From NCBI RefSeq assembly GCF_004614195.1, contig NZ_SPUM01000146.1, forward strand, positions 30,015 to 94,014: a stretch of 64,000 nt of DNA, in the 5' to 3' direction. Origin of the DNA: Massilia horti (lineage in GTDB: Bacteria > Pseudomonadota > Gammaproteobacteria > Burkholderiales > Burkholderiaceae_D). Shown here piece by piece: positions 30,990 through 39,946 of the stretch (the stretch's first letter is position 1; every line of letters begins with the position of its first letter). Under the pieces are notes generated by a model. That model was not told where the DNA came from and searched no databases. It was given only the letters and a program-made list of their open reading frames with translations. A program made the position numbers and the translations under genes.

Positions 30990-32210
30990 CTATTCATAGC
31001 GTAACGCCTCGATGGGATCGAGACGCGCCGCCTGGCTGGCTGGCACCACCCCGAACACCACACCCACGGTCCCCGAAAACAGCACCGCCAGCGCCACCGC
31101 CCACCACGGAACGACTGCGGGCGGGAAGTTGGGAATCATGCTGGCGATTGCCACTCCCAGCGCGTAGCCGATCGCCAGCCCGAGCAGGCCGCCCAGCAGC
31201 GACAAGGTGACCGCCTCGATCAGGAACTGCAGCAGGATATCCCGGCTGCGGGCGCCGATCGCCTTGCAGATGCCGATCTCGCGTGTCCGCTCCTTGACCG
31301 ACACCAGCATGATGTTCATGATGCCGATCCCGCCAACCAGGAGTGCGATGCCGACCACGCCGCCCATCACCAGCGTCACGGTGGTGCTTATCTGGTCGAA
31401 GGACTTCGCGATATGGTCCGCCGATTCGATCTCGAAATCGTCGCGCTCGTCCCCCGTCAGTCGGTGGGTTTGGCGCATGACCGTACGGATGTGGCTACGC
31501 GTCTCTTCTATTTTGCTCAGGTCGCGCACCGCCAGCGTAATTTGCAGTTGCGGCCGTGTGTTGTTGCCGATAATGCTTTGCCCGGTCTTGTACGGGATGA
31601 TCATGTAATTGTCTTGCGACATCCCGAAGATCTCGCCGCGCTTTTCCATGACGCCGATGATCTTGAACCACTCGTTCGCATACAGCACGAATTGTCCTAC
31701 CGGATTGGCCGGCAGGTGCAGCTCCTCGATCAGCTTTTCGCCGATCACGGCCACGCGGCGCGCGCTGGCGTTGTCGGAATCGCTGATGAAGCGCCCCACT
31801 GTCGCATAGCGCTGGTTCACTTCCTGATAGCTGGCCGTGGTGGCGAACACCCGGGCGGTGGTCGACATGCCCGTGAAGCGCACTTCCGAGGCGTTGGGCG
31901 AGAAGACCGGACTGAGCTCGCGGATTTCGTCGACCCGCAGGCGAAGCTGCTCGACGTCGTCGAAGCGCAGGTAATTGATCTTGCCGCGCATGATGTCTTT
32001 GAACTCGTTGTGCGGCCGCAGCGTCAGGCCGTTGCCGCCCAGTCCTTCGAACTGGTCGCTGACGCTCTTGGACAGGCCCTGGATCAGCGAGATGACGGTG
32101 ATCACCGAGGCCACCCCGATGATGATGCCAAGCGATGTGAGGAAACTGCGCAGCCGATGCGCGCGGATCGACATCAGCGCCGAGCGCAGGCTTTCCAGAA
32201 GCAGGTTCAT
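30990..32210 (-). CDS. MacB-type ABC transporter permease
   Basis: A 406-residue FtsX/MacB-family permease. A first membrane helix (SFLTSLGIIIGVASVITVISLI) is followed by a large periplasmic domain (about residues 45-270) and three C-terminal helices (VVGIALLVGGIGIMNIML; EAVTLSLLGGLLGLAIGY; WAVALAVLFSGTVGVVFG), ending with the conserved ASQAARLDPIEALRYE. The ATG at 32210 overlaps the ATPase stop by 4 bases. Unlike MacB, the ATPase is a separate chain. With the adaptor upstream it forms a tripartite efflux or export system of unknown cargo. Confidence 0.9.
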   Translation of the reverse strand: MNLLLESLRSALMSIRAHRLRSFLTSLGIIIGVASVITVISLIQGLSKSVSDQFEGLGGNGLTLRPHNEFKDIMRGKINYLRFDDVEQLRLRVDEIRELSPVFSPNASEVRFTGMSTTARVFATTASYQEVNQRYATVGRFISDSDNASARRVAVIGEKLIEELHLPANPVGQFVLYANEWFKIIGVMEKRGEIFGMSQDNYMIIPYKTGQSIIGNNTRPQLQITLAVRDLSKIEETRSHIRTVMRQTHRLTGDERDDFEIESADHIAKSFDQISTTVTLVMGGVVGIALLVGGIGIMNIMLVSVKERTREIGICKAIGARSRDILLQFLIEAVTLSLLGGLLGLAIGYALGVAIASMIPNFPPAVVPWWAVALAVLFSGTVGVVFGVVPASQAARLDPIEALRYE

Positions 32211-32896
32211 GTCGCTCCCCTTGCTGCCGTCATGTCCGACACGACTTTGCCATCGCGCAGACGCACCACGCGCTGGCATTGCTCGGCGATCTCGGGCTCA
32301 TGGGTCACGATAATGACGGTCTGGCCGCCCTCGTGCACTTCGCGGATCAGGTCCATGATCTCGCGGCTGGTGGTGGAATCGAGGTTTCCGGTCGGTTCGT
32401 CCGCCAGCAGGATCGACGGGTTGCCGACCAGCGCCCGCGCGATCGCCACCCGTTGGCGTTGGCCGCCTGATAGCTCGTTCGGGCGGTGGTGCATCCGTTC
32501 GCCTAATCCGACGCGCTTGAGCGCCCGTTCGGCCTGCGCCAGGCGTTCGCGCAGCGGGGTGCCGCGGTAGATCAGCGGCTGGGCCACGTTGTCGAGCGCG
32601 CTGGCGCGCGGCAGCAGGTGAAAGCTCTGGAAGATGAAGCCAATCTCCTGGTTGCGCACGCGCGCCAGGTCGTCACCGGACATGGCGGCCACCTCACGGC
32701 CGTTGAGCCAGTACTGGCCGCTGCTCGGCTGGTCGAGGCAGCCGACGATGTTCATCATGGTCGACTTGCCGGAGCCGGACGCACCGATGAACGCAACCAT
32801 CTCGTTGCCTTCGATGCCCAGGTCGATGCCCTGCAGCGCATGCACTGTCTGGTCGCCCATCCGGTATTGTTTGGTAATGCCCTGCAGGCGGATCAC
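32207..32896 (-). CDS. ABC transporter ATPase, MacB/LolD-like
   Basis: A 229-residue ATPase. Walker A GASGSGKST (about residues 38-46), the signature LSGGQRQRVAIARAL (about 141-155), Walker B ILLADEPTGNLD and the H-loop THEPEIAE are complete. The DEPTGNLD form is typical of the MacB/LolD/FtsE branch. It overlaps the adaptor gene upstream and the permease gene downstream by 4 bases each, so all three are coupled. Confidence 0.93.
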   Translation of the reverse strand: MIRLQGITKQYRMGDQTVHALQGIDLGIEGNEMVAFIGASGSGKSTMMNIVGCLDQPSSGQYWLNGREVAAMSGDDLARVRNQEIGFIFQSFHLLPRASALDNVAQPLIYRGTPLRERLAQAERALKRVGLGERMHHRPNELSGGQRQRVAIARALVGNPSILLADEPTGNLDSTTSREIMDLIREVHEGGQTVIIVTHEPEIAEQCQRVVRLRDGKVVSDMTAARGAT

Positions 32897-34116
32897 TTGC
32901 CGGCTCCGGCTGCCGTCTTGACGTCCGCGATCTTCAGCTCAGGTTTCTTGACACTCACCAGGTCGCCGTCGCGCAGCTGGCGCAGCAGGCGCGCCGGGCC
33001 GACCGCGATCGTCTGGCCGGTCGCCAGCCCCTTCGTCACTTCCTGATTGGCGTCGTCGGATAGTCCCAGGTCCACCGTCGTCTTTTTCGCCTTCCCGTCC
33101 TGGATGACGAACACGTAGCTGACGTTCTTCGTGCGGTCCTTGGCGCCGGCGACTTCCTCGTTCAGGATCGCCTGGATTGGCACCGCAGGCTTGGCGGCGC
33201 TGCTGCCGACGACAATCTCGACGCGGCAGGTCATCCCGGAACGCAAGGCCAGCTTGGGGTCAATCAGGTGCAGCTTGACCACATAGCTGCGTCCCTGGCT
33301 GGCCTGGGCCAGCATGCTCTTGGGCGCCATCGCGACGCTCTCGACGCGGCCCTGGAGGGGCTGGTCGGGAAAGGCCGCCGGGAACACTTTGGCCTGCTGG
33401 CCGACCGCGACCCGGGCGATGTCGGCTTCGTCCACGTTCACTTCGGCCATGATGGAGCCGACGTCGGCGATTGTCATCAGGGAGGAGCCGGCAATGCCGG
33501 TCGCGCTGGCGACGGCGGTCTCGCCGACCTTGATCGGCACCGCGGTCACGGTGCCGTCGATCGGTGCGCGCACCTCGGTCTTGGCCAGGTGCTCGCGCGA
33601 CTGCGACAAAAGCGCGCTGGCCTGTTCGAGGTTCTCGCGGCTGGCGCGCAGTTGAACCTTGGCCACATCGACCTGATGCACGGCGTCGTCATACTTGGAA
33701 ATGTCGATGTAGTTTTCCTTGTACAGCCGCCCGGTGCGCTCCAGGCTACGCTCCTGGTTGGCCAGGTCGATCTGCGCCCGCTCGATGGTGATCGCGGCAT
33801 TGCGGCGGTTGGCTTCCTGTTGCGCTACTGTGGCCAGGTACACGGTCGGGTCGAGCCGCAGCAGGGGCTGCCCGCGGGTGACGTGATCGCCTTCCTTCAC
33901 CAGCACCGCTGCCACCTTGCCGATCACCTCGGCCGATAGCTGGACTTCTTGCCGGAACACCAGGTTGCCGGTGGCGAGAATCGTCGGGCGGATTTCCAGC
34001 TTTTGCACGGTCGCCACCTCGGCTTCGTGGCGCGGCTTTCCGCCGGAGAATTTGACCGCCACCGGGACGATGAGGAAGGCCGCCACGACGGCCGCGCCAA
34101 TCAGTTTTTTTCGCAT
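32893..34116 (-). CDS. MacA-like periplasmic adaptor
   Basis: A 407-residue membrane-fusion protein: N-terminal anchor (LIGAAVVAAFLIVPVAV), lipoyl halves with LSAEVIGKVAAVLVKEGDHVTRGQPLLRLD, a helical hairpin (about 95-175) and TEVRAPIDGTV, then beta-barrel and membrane-proximal domains. In tripartite pumps this protein bridges the inner-membrane transporter and a TolC-type channel; no channel gene is nearby. It is first of the three coupled efflux genes and follows the YIP1 gene by 4 bases. Confidence 0.9.
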   Translation of the reverse strand: MRKKLIGAAVVAAFLIVPVAVKFSGGKPRHEAEVATVQKLEIRPTILATGNLVFRQEVQLSAEVIGKVAAVLVKEGDHVTRGQPLLRLDPTVYLATVAQQEANRRNAAITIERAQIDLANQERSLERTGRLYKENYIDISKYDDAVHQVDVAKVQLRASRENLEQASALLSQSREHLAKTEVRAPIDGTVTAVPIKVGETAVASATGIAGSSLMTIADVGSIMAEVNVDEADIARVAVGQQAKVFPAAFPDQPLQGRVESVAMAPKSMLAQASQGRSYVVKLHLIDPKLALRSGMTCRVEIVVGSSAAKPAVPIQAILNEEVAGAKDRTKNVSYVFVIQDGKAKKTTVDLGLSDDANQEVTKGLATGQTIAVGPARLLRQLRDGDLVSVKKPELKIADVKTAAGAGK

Positions 34117-34120
34117 GCGT

Positions 34121-34822
34121 TCACCCGACGACGGCGATCTTCGTGGCCCACAGGCCGTACACGATCAGGTAGGGCAGCAGGGCGACAGTCACGCAGGTTC
34201 CGGTCGAACGCCCGGTCCAGGCTTTCAGGCCAAACACCGCCAGGGCAATGCTCCAGATGGTGGTCAGGTCGATATTGCCGGCCAGGCCAGCCCACGGATT
34301 CGATTGCGGGAGGTGGAACAGCAGGTAGTTGAGCGAGACCATGTTCAGGTCTTCTGGCGCCAGTTGTCCATGCGAGGTCATGATCTGCAGCATCGACAGC
34401 GGCACCCCGAGCAGGCGGGGCAGGCTAATCCAGACGGAGAAGCCGAACCACTTGCCATAATTGATATCGGCGGCGGTTCCAATAATCTTGCCGGCCACCA
34501 GGTAATACAGGGCAGCCACCGCGCAGATCAGCAGTGTGCCGATCACGGCGCCGAGCCCTGCCATCCACATCATGGTCGTGGGCGTCATAAAGCGCTCCAT
34601 GGCCGCGCGCGCTTCGGGCTTTACATTCGGTTTCGCCGATAGCATGTGCTCGCGTAACCAGTCGAAGTCGAGGGTGGCAACCCACCAGTAGGTGACAGCC
34701 AAGCTCAGCAGGATCAGGATGAGCAGAGGAAGCCAGGCATGGGTCTTGGTCTTCAGGCGCGCGAAGGTGCGCGTGGGTTCCAGAAAAACATTACCGATGT
34801 CGAAGAACGCTTGCGTAGCCAT
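34121..34822 (-). CDS. YIP1-family membrane protein
   Basis: A 233-residue integral membrane protein of the Yip1 family with about five helices (LPLLILILLSLAVTYWWVATL; MAGLGAVIGTLLICAVAALYYLVAG; VALLPYLIVYGLWATKIAVV). The N-terminal segment NVFLEPTRTFARLK is typical of the family. It precedes the MacAB-like genes on the same strand with 4 bases between coding regions and probably shares their transcript. Its role is unknown; similar genes are often found with efflux systems. Confidence 0.8.
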   Translation of the reverse strand: MATQAFFDIGNVFLEPTRTFARLKTKTHAWLPLLILILLSLAVTYWWVATLDFDWLREHMLSAKPNVKPEARAAMERFMTPTTMMWMAGLGAVIGTLLICAVAALYYLVAGKIIGTAADINYGKWFGFSVWISLPRLLGVPLSMLQIMTSHGQLAPEDLNMVSLNYLLFHLPQSNPWAGLAGNIDLTTIWSIALAVFGLKAWTGRSTGTCVTVALLPYLIVYGLWATKIAVVG

Positions 34823-34888
34823 ATAGTCTCCTTTATTCGTAGCAACTTATTGTATGTCATTTGAGCATGTAACCGACCATTTGTCACA

Positions 34889-35017
34889 ATGAGTTATTTG
34901 GGACATATGCATGTCGTAATGCATATCGCGCAGATTGAAGAACTACAGGCGGCTGCTGGCGAGAATGGCGCGCGGATCAAGGTCAGCCTGATTACCGGCG
35001 AGGAGGTCTATTGCTGA
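34889..35017 (+). pseudogene. helicase-derived fragment / 42-codon frame
   Basis: A short frame (MSYLGHMHVVMHIAQIEEL...) whose last part reads GENGARIKVSLITGEEV before a TGA at 35015. The helicase downstream has GPNGAPIKVSLITGEER at 35809-35856, and the DNA of the two stretches is nearly the same (about 48 bases). It has no ribosome site. The best reading is a remnant of a partial duplication of the helicase gene or of a former second copy. A real micro-protein cannot be excluded. The rest of the 34823-35112 gap is AT-richer with no further feature seen. Confidence 0.5.
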
Positions 35018-35112
35018 GGGTGTGCAACTTGGCGGAGTGGTGCGTTTCGATGCCACCTGTCCCCTTCTTCCGCGATATAGTGCGTATCAATCAGAAATCG
35101 CGCAGTCGCAAC

Positions 35113-37110
35113 ATGAAATATTCACCTAATCACAACGAACCCGATCACGCCGCGGCGGAAGACGACGACGCCTTGCTGGCGCATGAACTGAACCTGGCCG
35201 AACGCGGCATCGAGCTGGTCAAGATGGAAGGCCGGGTGTTCCTGCGCTTTGACGGCGAAGTCCGCTACGAAGGCCTGCGCGTGCCTTACCGGCTGGTGCC
35301 GTCGCGCGGGGTGCTGGCCAAGCCCAGCAAGTGGCGCCGGATGGAGGCCGATGCGCGCCGCCAGCTGATCGTGGAGCGCGCCACGCCCGAAGCCATCGAG
35401 GAGCTGCAGAGCGAAGCGGAGGCGTTCGTGCGCGAGACCGCCGAGCGGGCCGACGAGGCGGGCTATGATCCGATGCTGTTCCTGCATGTGCTGGCCGAGC
35501 TCGAAACCTCCGAGCCGGCCGAGTATGTGTTCGAGCGTCTGGCGCAGCGCCTCGAGCACGCGATCGAGCGCGAGCAGGAGGAGCGCCACGCCCAGCGCAC
35601 CAAGGAGAGCATCAACCTGGCCGAATATCCCGCCTCGTTCGAGGTGGCGAGCAAGATGGCGCGCAAGTTCATCGCGCTGCTCGGCCCGACCAACTCGGGC
35701 AAGACGCACAAGGCGATGGAAGCGCTGGCCAAGGCGGAAAGCGGCATGTACCTTGCGCCGTTGCGGCTGCTGGCGCTGGAGAACTACGAACGGCTGCAGG
35801 AGGCCACCGGCCCGAATGGCGCGCCGATCAAGGTAAGCCTCATCACCGGCGAGGAGCGCCGCCTTGCGGACGGCGCCACGCACGTGGCCAGCACGGTCGA
35901 GATGCTCGACACCAGGACGCCGGTGGAGGTGGCGGTGATCGACGAGATCCAGATGCTGTCCGATCGCGACCGCGGAGCGGCCTGGACCGCCGCGGTGTGC
36001 GGCGCGCCGGCGCATACCGTGTACCTGGTCGGGGCACCCGAGGCGCGGCGCGCGATCGAGGCGCTGGCCGAGCGGCTCGAGTGCCCGCTCGAGGTACATG
36101 TCCTGAAGCGCAAGGCGCCGCTGTCGATGGAGTCGGGCCCGGTGAGGAAGCTGCGCAACCTGCGCCGCGGCGACGCGGTGATCGCGTTCTCGCGGCGCGA
36201 GGTGCTGATGTGGCGCGATATGATCACCGAGACCGGGATGTCCGTGTCCACCGTCTACGGCAACCTGTCGCCGGAGGTGCGGCGCGCCCAGGCCGCGCGC
36301 TTTCGCGAGGGGCAGGCCGACGTGGTGGTCGGCACCGACGCGCTGGCGATGGGCCTGAACCTGCCGATCCAGCGCGTGGTGATGACCACCGCGGTCAAGT
36401 ACAACGGCATCGAGGAGGAAGAGATTTCGGCGGCGCTGGCCAGGCAAATCGCCGGCCGCGCCGGGCGCTATGGCGTGCACGAGGAAGGCTTCGTGGCCGG
36501 CTACGACGACGAGACGCACCACGTGATGCGCTCGCTGATGCGGGAGAAGGTGCCGCCGGTGCCGGCTACCGGCTTCGCGGTTGCGCCTTCGCTCGAGCAG
36601 CTGCACCGGATCGCGTCGGTCACCGGCGAGGACTCGCTGGTCAAGCTGCTGCGCCGCTTCGTCCACAACATCGACGTGCCGGACGGCTTCTTCTTCCCCA
36701 AGATCACCGAGGAGCAGAACGAGCGCGCCGAATGGCTGGACAGTCTGCCGCTGTCGGTGGCGGAAAAGTATACGCTGTCGCTGGTGCCGATTTCGACCAA
36801 GGTGCCGAGCCTGCAGCACGCTTGGGAGCATTGGGCGCTGTCGCTGTCGAAGAAAAAGGTGTGCAAGCTGCAGCCGCATCCGCAGGAGCTGTACTGGCAG
36901 AACCTGCAGGAGGTCGAGGATACCTGCCGCATGTATTCGGCCTACGCCTGGCTCGGCTACCGGATCGCCGAATACTTCCCGAGCATCGAAGAGGCGCAGG
37001 AACTGGCGCGCGATGCGTCCGAACGGGTCGACTCGCTGCTGCGCGAGCAGAACGCGGCGGCGCGCAGGAAGGGCAAGCGCGAGGGCAAACGCGGACGCTT
37101 CGACCGCTAG
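35113..37110 (+). CDS. SUV3-like DEAD/DEAH-box RNA helicase
   Basis: A 665-residue superfamily 2 helicase. Walker A is GPTNSGKTH (about residues 196-204), followed by APLRLLALENYERL, the Walker B motif DEIQML, then VGTDALAMGLNLPIQRVV and the arginine-finger motif QIAGRAGRYG. The GPTNSGKT and DEIQ forms and the C-terminal helical domain are those of the mitochondrial SUV3 family. The N-terminal 180 residues are acidic and helical and look lineage-specific; the C-terminal tail is basic (RRKGKREGKRGRFDR), likely for RNA contact. An earlier in-frame start is unlikely. The stop overlaps the convergent lipoprotein stop. Confidence 0.88.
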   Translation: MKYSPNHNEPDHAAAEDDDALLAHELNLAERGIELVKMEGRVFLRFDGEVRYEGLRVPYRLVPSRGVLAKPSKWRRMEADARRQLIVERATPEAIEELQSEAEAFVRETAERADEAGYDPMLFLHVLAELETSEPAEYVFERLAQRLEHAIEREQEERHAQRTKESINLAEYPASFEVASKMARKFIALLGPTNSGKTHKAMEALAKAESGMYLAPLRLLALENYERLQEATGPNGAPIKVSLITGEERRLADGATHVASTVEMLDTRTPVEVAVIDEIQMLSDRDRGAAWTAAVCGAPAHTVYLVGAPEARRAIEALAERLECPLEVHVLKRKAPLSMESGPVRKLRNLRRGDAVIAFSRREVLMWRDMITETGMSVSTVYGNLSPEVRRAQAARFREGQADVVVGTDALAMGLNLPIQRVVMTTAVKYNGIEEEEISAALARQIAGRAGRYGVHEEGFVAGYDDETHHVMRSLMREKVPPVPATGFAVAPSLEQLHRIASVTGEDSLVKLLRRFVHNIDVPDGFFFPKITEEQNERAEWLDSLPLSVAEKYTLSLVPISTKVPSLQHAWEHWALSLSKKKVCKLQPHPQELYWQNLQEVEDTCRMYSAYAWLGYRIAEYFPSIEEAQELARDASERVDSLLREQNAAARRKGKREGKRGRFDR

Positions 37111-37736
37111 GGCAGGCAGCGCGCGGCGATGCCGCCGCCGCTGCCGCCCGCCACACGGATATCGGACGGCGGATAGCCGTTGTCGTGCAGGATCGCGGGC
37201 TGGCCGAGGTAGCGCAGTTGCAGAGGTTCGCCCGCGTAGTTCGGCAGAGCGCGCGGCACGAAGATCGCAAAGCGGAAGTGCAGGTCCGTGAAGTGGCCGC
37301 GTTCGAAAACGGTGCTGCGCGGACCCTGGTGGATCTCGGCGCCGATCGCCTGCACGATCAGGGGCGTGTCCTTCGGCGTGTTCAGGTCAAGCGATCCCTG
37401 GTAGCGCAGGGTGTAGGGCTGCAAGGGGCCGAAACGGTATTTGCCGTATTGAATGCGTACGTCGTCCACATTGAAACGAAAGCCCGGCAGGACGATGTCA
37501 CTGGTATCGGCCTCGCACAGGACGAACACGGCCCAGAAGCCGCTGCTGTCGCGCGGCCGGACAAAGTCGACCGGTTCAAGGCGGCTTGGTAGCTGGACCG
37601 GGTTGGTAAAGCGGATTTCGTGCACGTTGGCGACGTGCTGGTAGCGCAGCACCGCCGGATGTTCGCGAACCGAGCTGGTGGTGGTGCAGGCGGACAAACA
37701 CAACAACAGTGCGGCGGTGCCCCATAGCGTGCGCAT
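37107..37736 (-). CDS. hypothetical lipoprotein
   Basis: A 209-residue exported protein with a type II signal peptide: hydrophobic core WGTAALLLCL and lipobox LSAC at about residues 14-17. No family is recognised. The mature part is beta-rich (YRFGPLQPYTLRYQGSLDL, FTDLHFRFAIFVP). The start is the ATG at 37736 with GGGAAA upstream; the frame runs 18 codons further up without support. It is convergent with the helicase gene, with stop codons overlapping. Confidence 0.75.
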   Translation of the reverse strand: MRTLWGTAALLLCLSACTTTSSVREHPAVLRYQHVANVHEIRFTNPVQLPSRLEPVDFVRPRDSSGFWAVFVLCEADTSDIVLPGFRFNVDDVRIQYGKYRFGPLQPYTLRYQGSLDLNTPKDTPLIVQAIGAEIHQGPRSTVFERGHFTDLHFRFAIFVPRALPNYAGEPLQLRYLGQPAILHDNGYPPSDIRVAGGSGGGIAARCLP

Positions 37737-37927
37737 CACATTTCCCTTTCGCCAGCATGAGCGCGGGCTGGCAGTGGACGAATGGGTCAAGCTTGGCTGA
37801 ATGTCCCGTTATCGGGTTGAGTTAGCGCAGGCGTGCTGTGGCATTGGCGCGAAGCGTATTCGCTGTCGTTTCCGGACACTGCTGGACTTCCTGCGGAGGC
37901 GCCGTGCTGGCTCGACCCGATTCTGAG

Positions 37928-38034
37928 CTAGGGTGCGTACCTGTGCGCACGCGGTTCGCGAACGCAGCGCAGCGATGCCGTAGCCGCAAGTCGGCACGCG
38001 GTGACCGCGTGCGCAGCAAAGCTGCACACCCTAC
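37928..38034. repeat. dispersed palindromic repeat, family A copy 3
   Basis: Begins CTAGGGTGCGTACC and ends GCTGCACACCCTAC, with GGTTCGCGAACGCAGC and GGCACGCGGTGACCGC inside. It occupies most of the 328-base gap 37737-38064; the remainder (37737-37927) shows nothing I can name. Confidence 0.88.
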
Positions 38035-38064
38035 GCAGGCTGTCGCTCCGTGATGTCATGCGCC

Positions 38065-38586
38065 TCAGCCTGCGGCCAAGGCTTTTTGCAGCAGCGCATG
38101 CAGCGACGGGAACTCCGGCTCGCCCACATAGCGCTTGATGATCTTGCCGTCTTTGCCGATCACGAAGGTGGTCGGCGTCAACTTCACATCGCCAAACTGC
38201 TTGGCGATGTCGCCGCTGGCGTCCAGCGCAACCTTGAACGGCAGCTTACGCGTCTCGGTGTAGTTGAGCACGTAGTTCGGCGGGTCGTAGCTCATTGCCA
38301 CCGCCACGAATTCCAGGCCCTGTCCCTTGAACTTGTTATACGTGTCGACCATCGCCGGCATCTCATGGATGCAGGTGGTGCAAGAGGTAGCCCAGAAGTT
38401 GACCATCACGACCTTGCCGCGCAGCGACTGGGTGCTGATCTTTTGGCCATCGATGCTGATGAAGGTGACGTCGGGCGCCGGCACGCTGCGCGCGAAGGTC
38501 GCGTAGCCGATGCCGGCAAGTACGAGCAGGGCCGCGCCCAGTGCAACCGGGGTTTTCCAGGAACGGGGGGAAGCGGGAGCGGTCAT
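38065..38586 (-). CDS. TlpA-family membrane-anchored thioredoxin-like protein
   Basis: A 173-residue protein with one N-terminal membrane anchor (VALGAALLVLAGIGYATF) and a periplasmic thioredoxin fold. The redox motif is CTTC in FWATSCTTCIHEM (about residues 74-77). The cis-proline is in LTPTTFVI. Members reduce or oxidise periplasmic thiols, for example in cytochrome c maturation or antioxidant peroxiredoxin-like roles; the exact role is open. It is last in the minus-strand run after dolP. Confidence 0.88.
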   Translation of the reverse strand: MTAPASPRSWKTPVALGAALLVLAGIGYATFARSVPAPDVTFISIDGQKISTQSLRGKVVMVNFWATSCTTCIHEMPAMVDTYNKFKGQGLEFVAVAMSYDPPNYVLNYTETRKLPFKVALDASGDIAKQFGDVKLTPTTFVIGKDGKIIKRYVGEPEFPSLHALLQKALAAG

Positions 38587-38649
38587 GATCTTGTCCTCAT
38601 GCTGGCGGCCTGGCCATTATAGCCCGGCCGCCGGCGCCTGGAACCGCGT

Positions 38650-39300
38650 TCAGGAGTTGGTGGTCGAGGTTTGCGCGGACTGCGGCTGCAACAGCTTCAG
38701 GTCTTCTTCGCTGATGTATTCGAAGATCTTGACCACGCGCTGCACGCCCGATACGCCCTGTGCCACCTGGGCCGCGATATTGCCTTCGCGCGGGGTCACG
38801 ATGCCCATCAGGAAGGTGGTGCCGTTCTCGGTCACGACCTTGAACGACACTGCCGACACGGTTTTCTTGTCGATCAGGCTGGCCTTGACCTTGGTGGTGA
38901 CCAGCGCATCGGACGAGCGCGAGGTGTAGCTCGACGGGCCGGCGATGATGAGCTCATTGATCACGTTCTCGACGTTGGCGATGCCGCGCACTTCGCGCTC
39001 GACCGCCCGCTTCGCTTCCTCGCTGTGGACTTCACCGGTCAGCAACACCTTGCGGTTGTAGCTGGTGATGTTGACGTGGGCATTCGGCCCGGCGATCTTG
39101 GGCACCTGGAACTCGGCCTTGACCGTGATCGCCTTGTCCTCGGTTTGCGCGCCCAGGGTGCGGCGGTCGGCGGTGGCGACCGCGCCGACAACGGCGCTGC
39201 CGACCATCATTTCGACGCATCCCGCGAGCGATGCCAGCAGCGCGCCGCACAACACGGCTTTTGCCAGCGGACGGATCAGGGTCTGGCCAGTTTTATTCAT
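38650..39300 (-). CDS. dolP: DolP-like BON-domain lipoprotein
   Basis: A 216-residue outer-membrane lipoprotein with lipobox LAGC (about residues 25-28) and two BON domains (about 55-115 and 135-195; NITSYNRKVLLTGEV and KVVTENGTTFLMGIVTPRE). In E. coli DolP (YraP) binds anionic phospholipid and supports outer-membrane integrity. Its gene follows diaA, with a 4-base overlap, in the order lpoA-yraN-diaA-dolP, which is exactly the arrangement here. Confidence 0.88.
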   Translation of the reverse strand: MNKTGQTLIRPLAKAVLCGALLASLAGCVEMMVGSAVVGAVATADRRTLGAQTEDKAITVKAEFQVPKIAGPNAHVNITSYNRKVLLTGEVHSEEAKRAVEREVRGIANVENVINELIIAGPSSYTSRSSDALVTTKVKASLIDKKTVSAVSFKVVTENGTTFLMGIVTPREGNIAAQVAQGVSGVQRVVKIFEYISEEDLKLLQPQSAQTSTTNS

Positions 39301-39890
39301 TCGTCATCTCCTCCGAATAGCGCGACGTCGATGCCGTCGCAGATGCAATGGATTGTCAGTAGGTGCACTTCCTGGATGCGCGCGGTGCGCGCATGCGGGA
39401 CGTTGATATGCACGTCGGCATCGGTGAGCAGCTTGGCCAGCGCGCCGCCGTCCTTGCCGGTCAGTGCGACGATGCGCATCTCGCGTTCGAGCGCGGCTTC
39501 GGCCGCGGCCAGCACGTTCGGCGAATTGCCGGACGTCGAGATCGCCAGCAGGATGTCACTGGCCTGGCCGAAGGCCTGGACTTGTTTGGAAAATACTTCC
39601 TTGAAGCTGTAGTCGTTGGCCACCGCCGTCATGATCGAGGTGTCGGTGGTCAGCGCAATGGCCGGCAGCGGAAAGCGCTCGCGCTCGAAACGGCCCACCA
39701 GTTCGGCCGCGAAGTGCTGGCAGTCGGCAGCGGAGCCGCCATTGCCGCAGGCGAGGATCTTGTTGCCGTTGGATAGGGCGCTGAACATCAGTTCAACGGC
39801 CTGCGAAATCGGTTGGGACAGAGCCGCCGCGGCCCGGGTCTTCAGGTCGGCGCTCTCCTGGAAATGAGCGAGGATGCGTTGAGTATTCAT
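39297..39890 (-). CDS. diaA: DiaA/GmhA-type SIS-domain protein
   Basis: A 197-residue single SIS-domain protein. The sugar-phosphate motifs CGNGGSAADCQHFAAELVGRFE (about residues 48-69) and STSGNSPNVLAA (about 115-126) are complete. The same fold serves as phosphoheptose isomerase GmhA and as the DnaA-binding initiation factor DiaA. The conserved position between yraN and dolP favours DiaA. Sequence alone does not exclude isomerase activity. Confidence 0.85.
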   Translation of the reverse strand: MNTQRILAHFQESADLKTRAAAALSQPISQAVELMFSALSNGNKILACGNGGSAADCQHFAAELVGRFERERFPLPAIALTTDTSIMTAVANDYSFKEVFSKQVQAFGQASDILLAISTSGNSPNVLAAAEAALEREMRIVALTGKDGGALAKLLTDADVHINVPHARTARIQEVHLLTIHCICDGIDVALFGGDDE

Positions 39891-39946
39891 AGCCGAGGAT
39901 TATAGTGCAGTGGAAACCCCCGGCGGGCAAGCCTTGAATAAATTGC

